Positions 55,050 through 55,074 of a DNA stretch of 55,074 nt are shown piece by piece; the first letter of the stretch is position 1; each line of letters begins with the position of its first letter. The notes beneath the pieces are model-generated. The model was not told the origin of the DNA. It did not search any database and worked only from the letters and a program-made list of their open reading frames with translations. The position numbers and the translations under genes were made by a program. The DNA comes from Aliidiomarina indica (GTDB lineage Bacteria; Pseudomonadota; Gammaproteobacteria; Enterobacterales; Alteromonadaceae), in contig NZ_JACAVQ010000010.1 of NCBI RefSeq assembly GCF_015354615.1, forward strand, positions 1-55,074. Direction: 5' to 3'.

Positions 55050-55074
55050 TTGACTTCCTCGCTCGGGAGCGTAA
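55050..55074 (+). promoter_or_regulatory. Second promoter, -10 box cut by the window edge
   Basis: TTGACT at 55050-55055, then 16 bases including CTCGCTCGGGAGCG, then TAA at the last three bases, where a TAATAT-type box should continue. Tandem promoters of this composition usually precede a 16S rRNA gene in gammaproteobacteria, so an rRNA operon is predicted beyond the edge. Confidence 0.65.

Overview
The window looks like a chromosomal segment of a marine gammaproteobacterium, most likely an Alteromonadales/Idiomarinaceae-type organism (inference). The signs are BamD, RluD, PgeF, ClpB, PssA and NhaD homologues of gammaproteobacterial type, a glyoxylate-shunt cluster with AceK, many secreted peptidases, and a probable rRNA operon starting just past the right edge.

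Bases 1 to about 10,700 are accessory DNA: small, mostly unknown, AT-richer genes and debris. At least five good and two weaker attC-like imperfect palindromes lie between the genes, so this is an integron cassette array with no integrase visible (CALIN-like). Minus-strand cassettes (1,291-5,413) and plus-strand cassettes (6,146 to about 7,950) point away from a 732-base gap. The cargo includes two proteins with a HEPN-type R-x(4-6)-H motif (a membrane-anchored one and an Abi_C abortive-infection protein), a DUF2165 membrane protein, a lipoprotein and small membrane proteins. To the right lie two broken copies of a higBA toxin-antitoxin module, an IS3-family end, a MipA/OmpV porin-like gene, an L7/L12-C-terminal-like mini-protein and a remnant paralogous to the cassette gene at 1,291.

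From 10,764 the DNA is more conventional. First comes an octahaem cytochrome c/TPR protein in tandem with a lipoprotein sulfatase that ends in EF-hand-like repeats. A peptide/carbohydrate-scavenging block follows: an S12 serine hydrolase with a likely frameshifted tail, an M28 peptidase, a VC0807-like membrane protein, an unknown 450-residue membrane protein, a UMF1 MFS transporter, a GntP permease, a beta-propeller amidohydrolase and a secreted S8 protease with a PPC domain.

Then come a LysR regulator, aceK convergent with aceB-aceA (the aceA terminator sits inside aceK), nhaD, tRNA-Phe(GAA), speA-speB (overlapping by 4 bases), pfkA, an Ldh-family dehydrogenase, pdxH, a DUF3369 response regulator, a YtcJ-like amidohydrolase, a LuxR-type regulator with Glu at the usual phospho-Asp position, DUF1285, nadE, glnB, bamD, rluD-pgeF, clpB (with a sigma-32-like promoter) and pssA. 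The last 130 bases hold two promoter-like sites, typical of the region ahead of an rRNA operon; the second is cut by the window edge.
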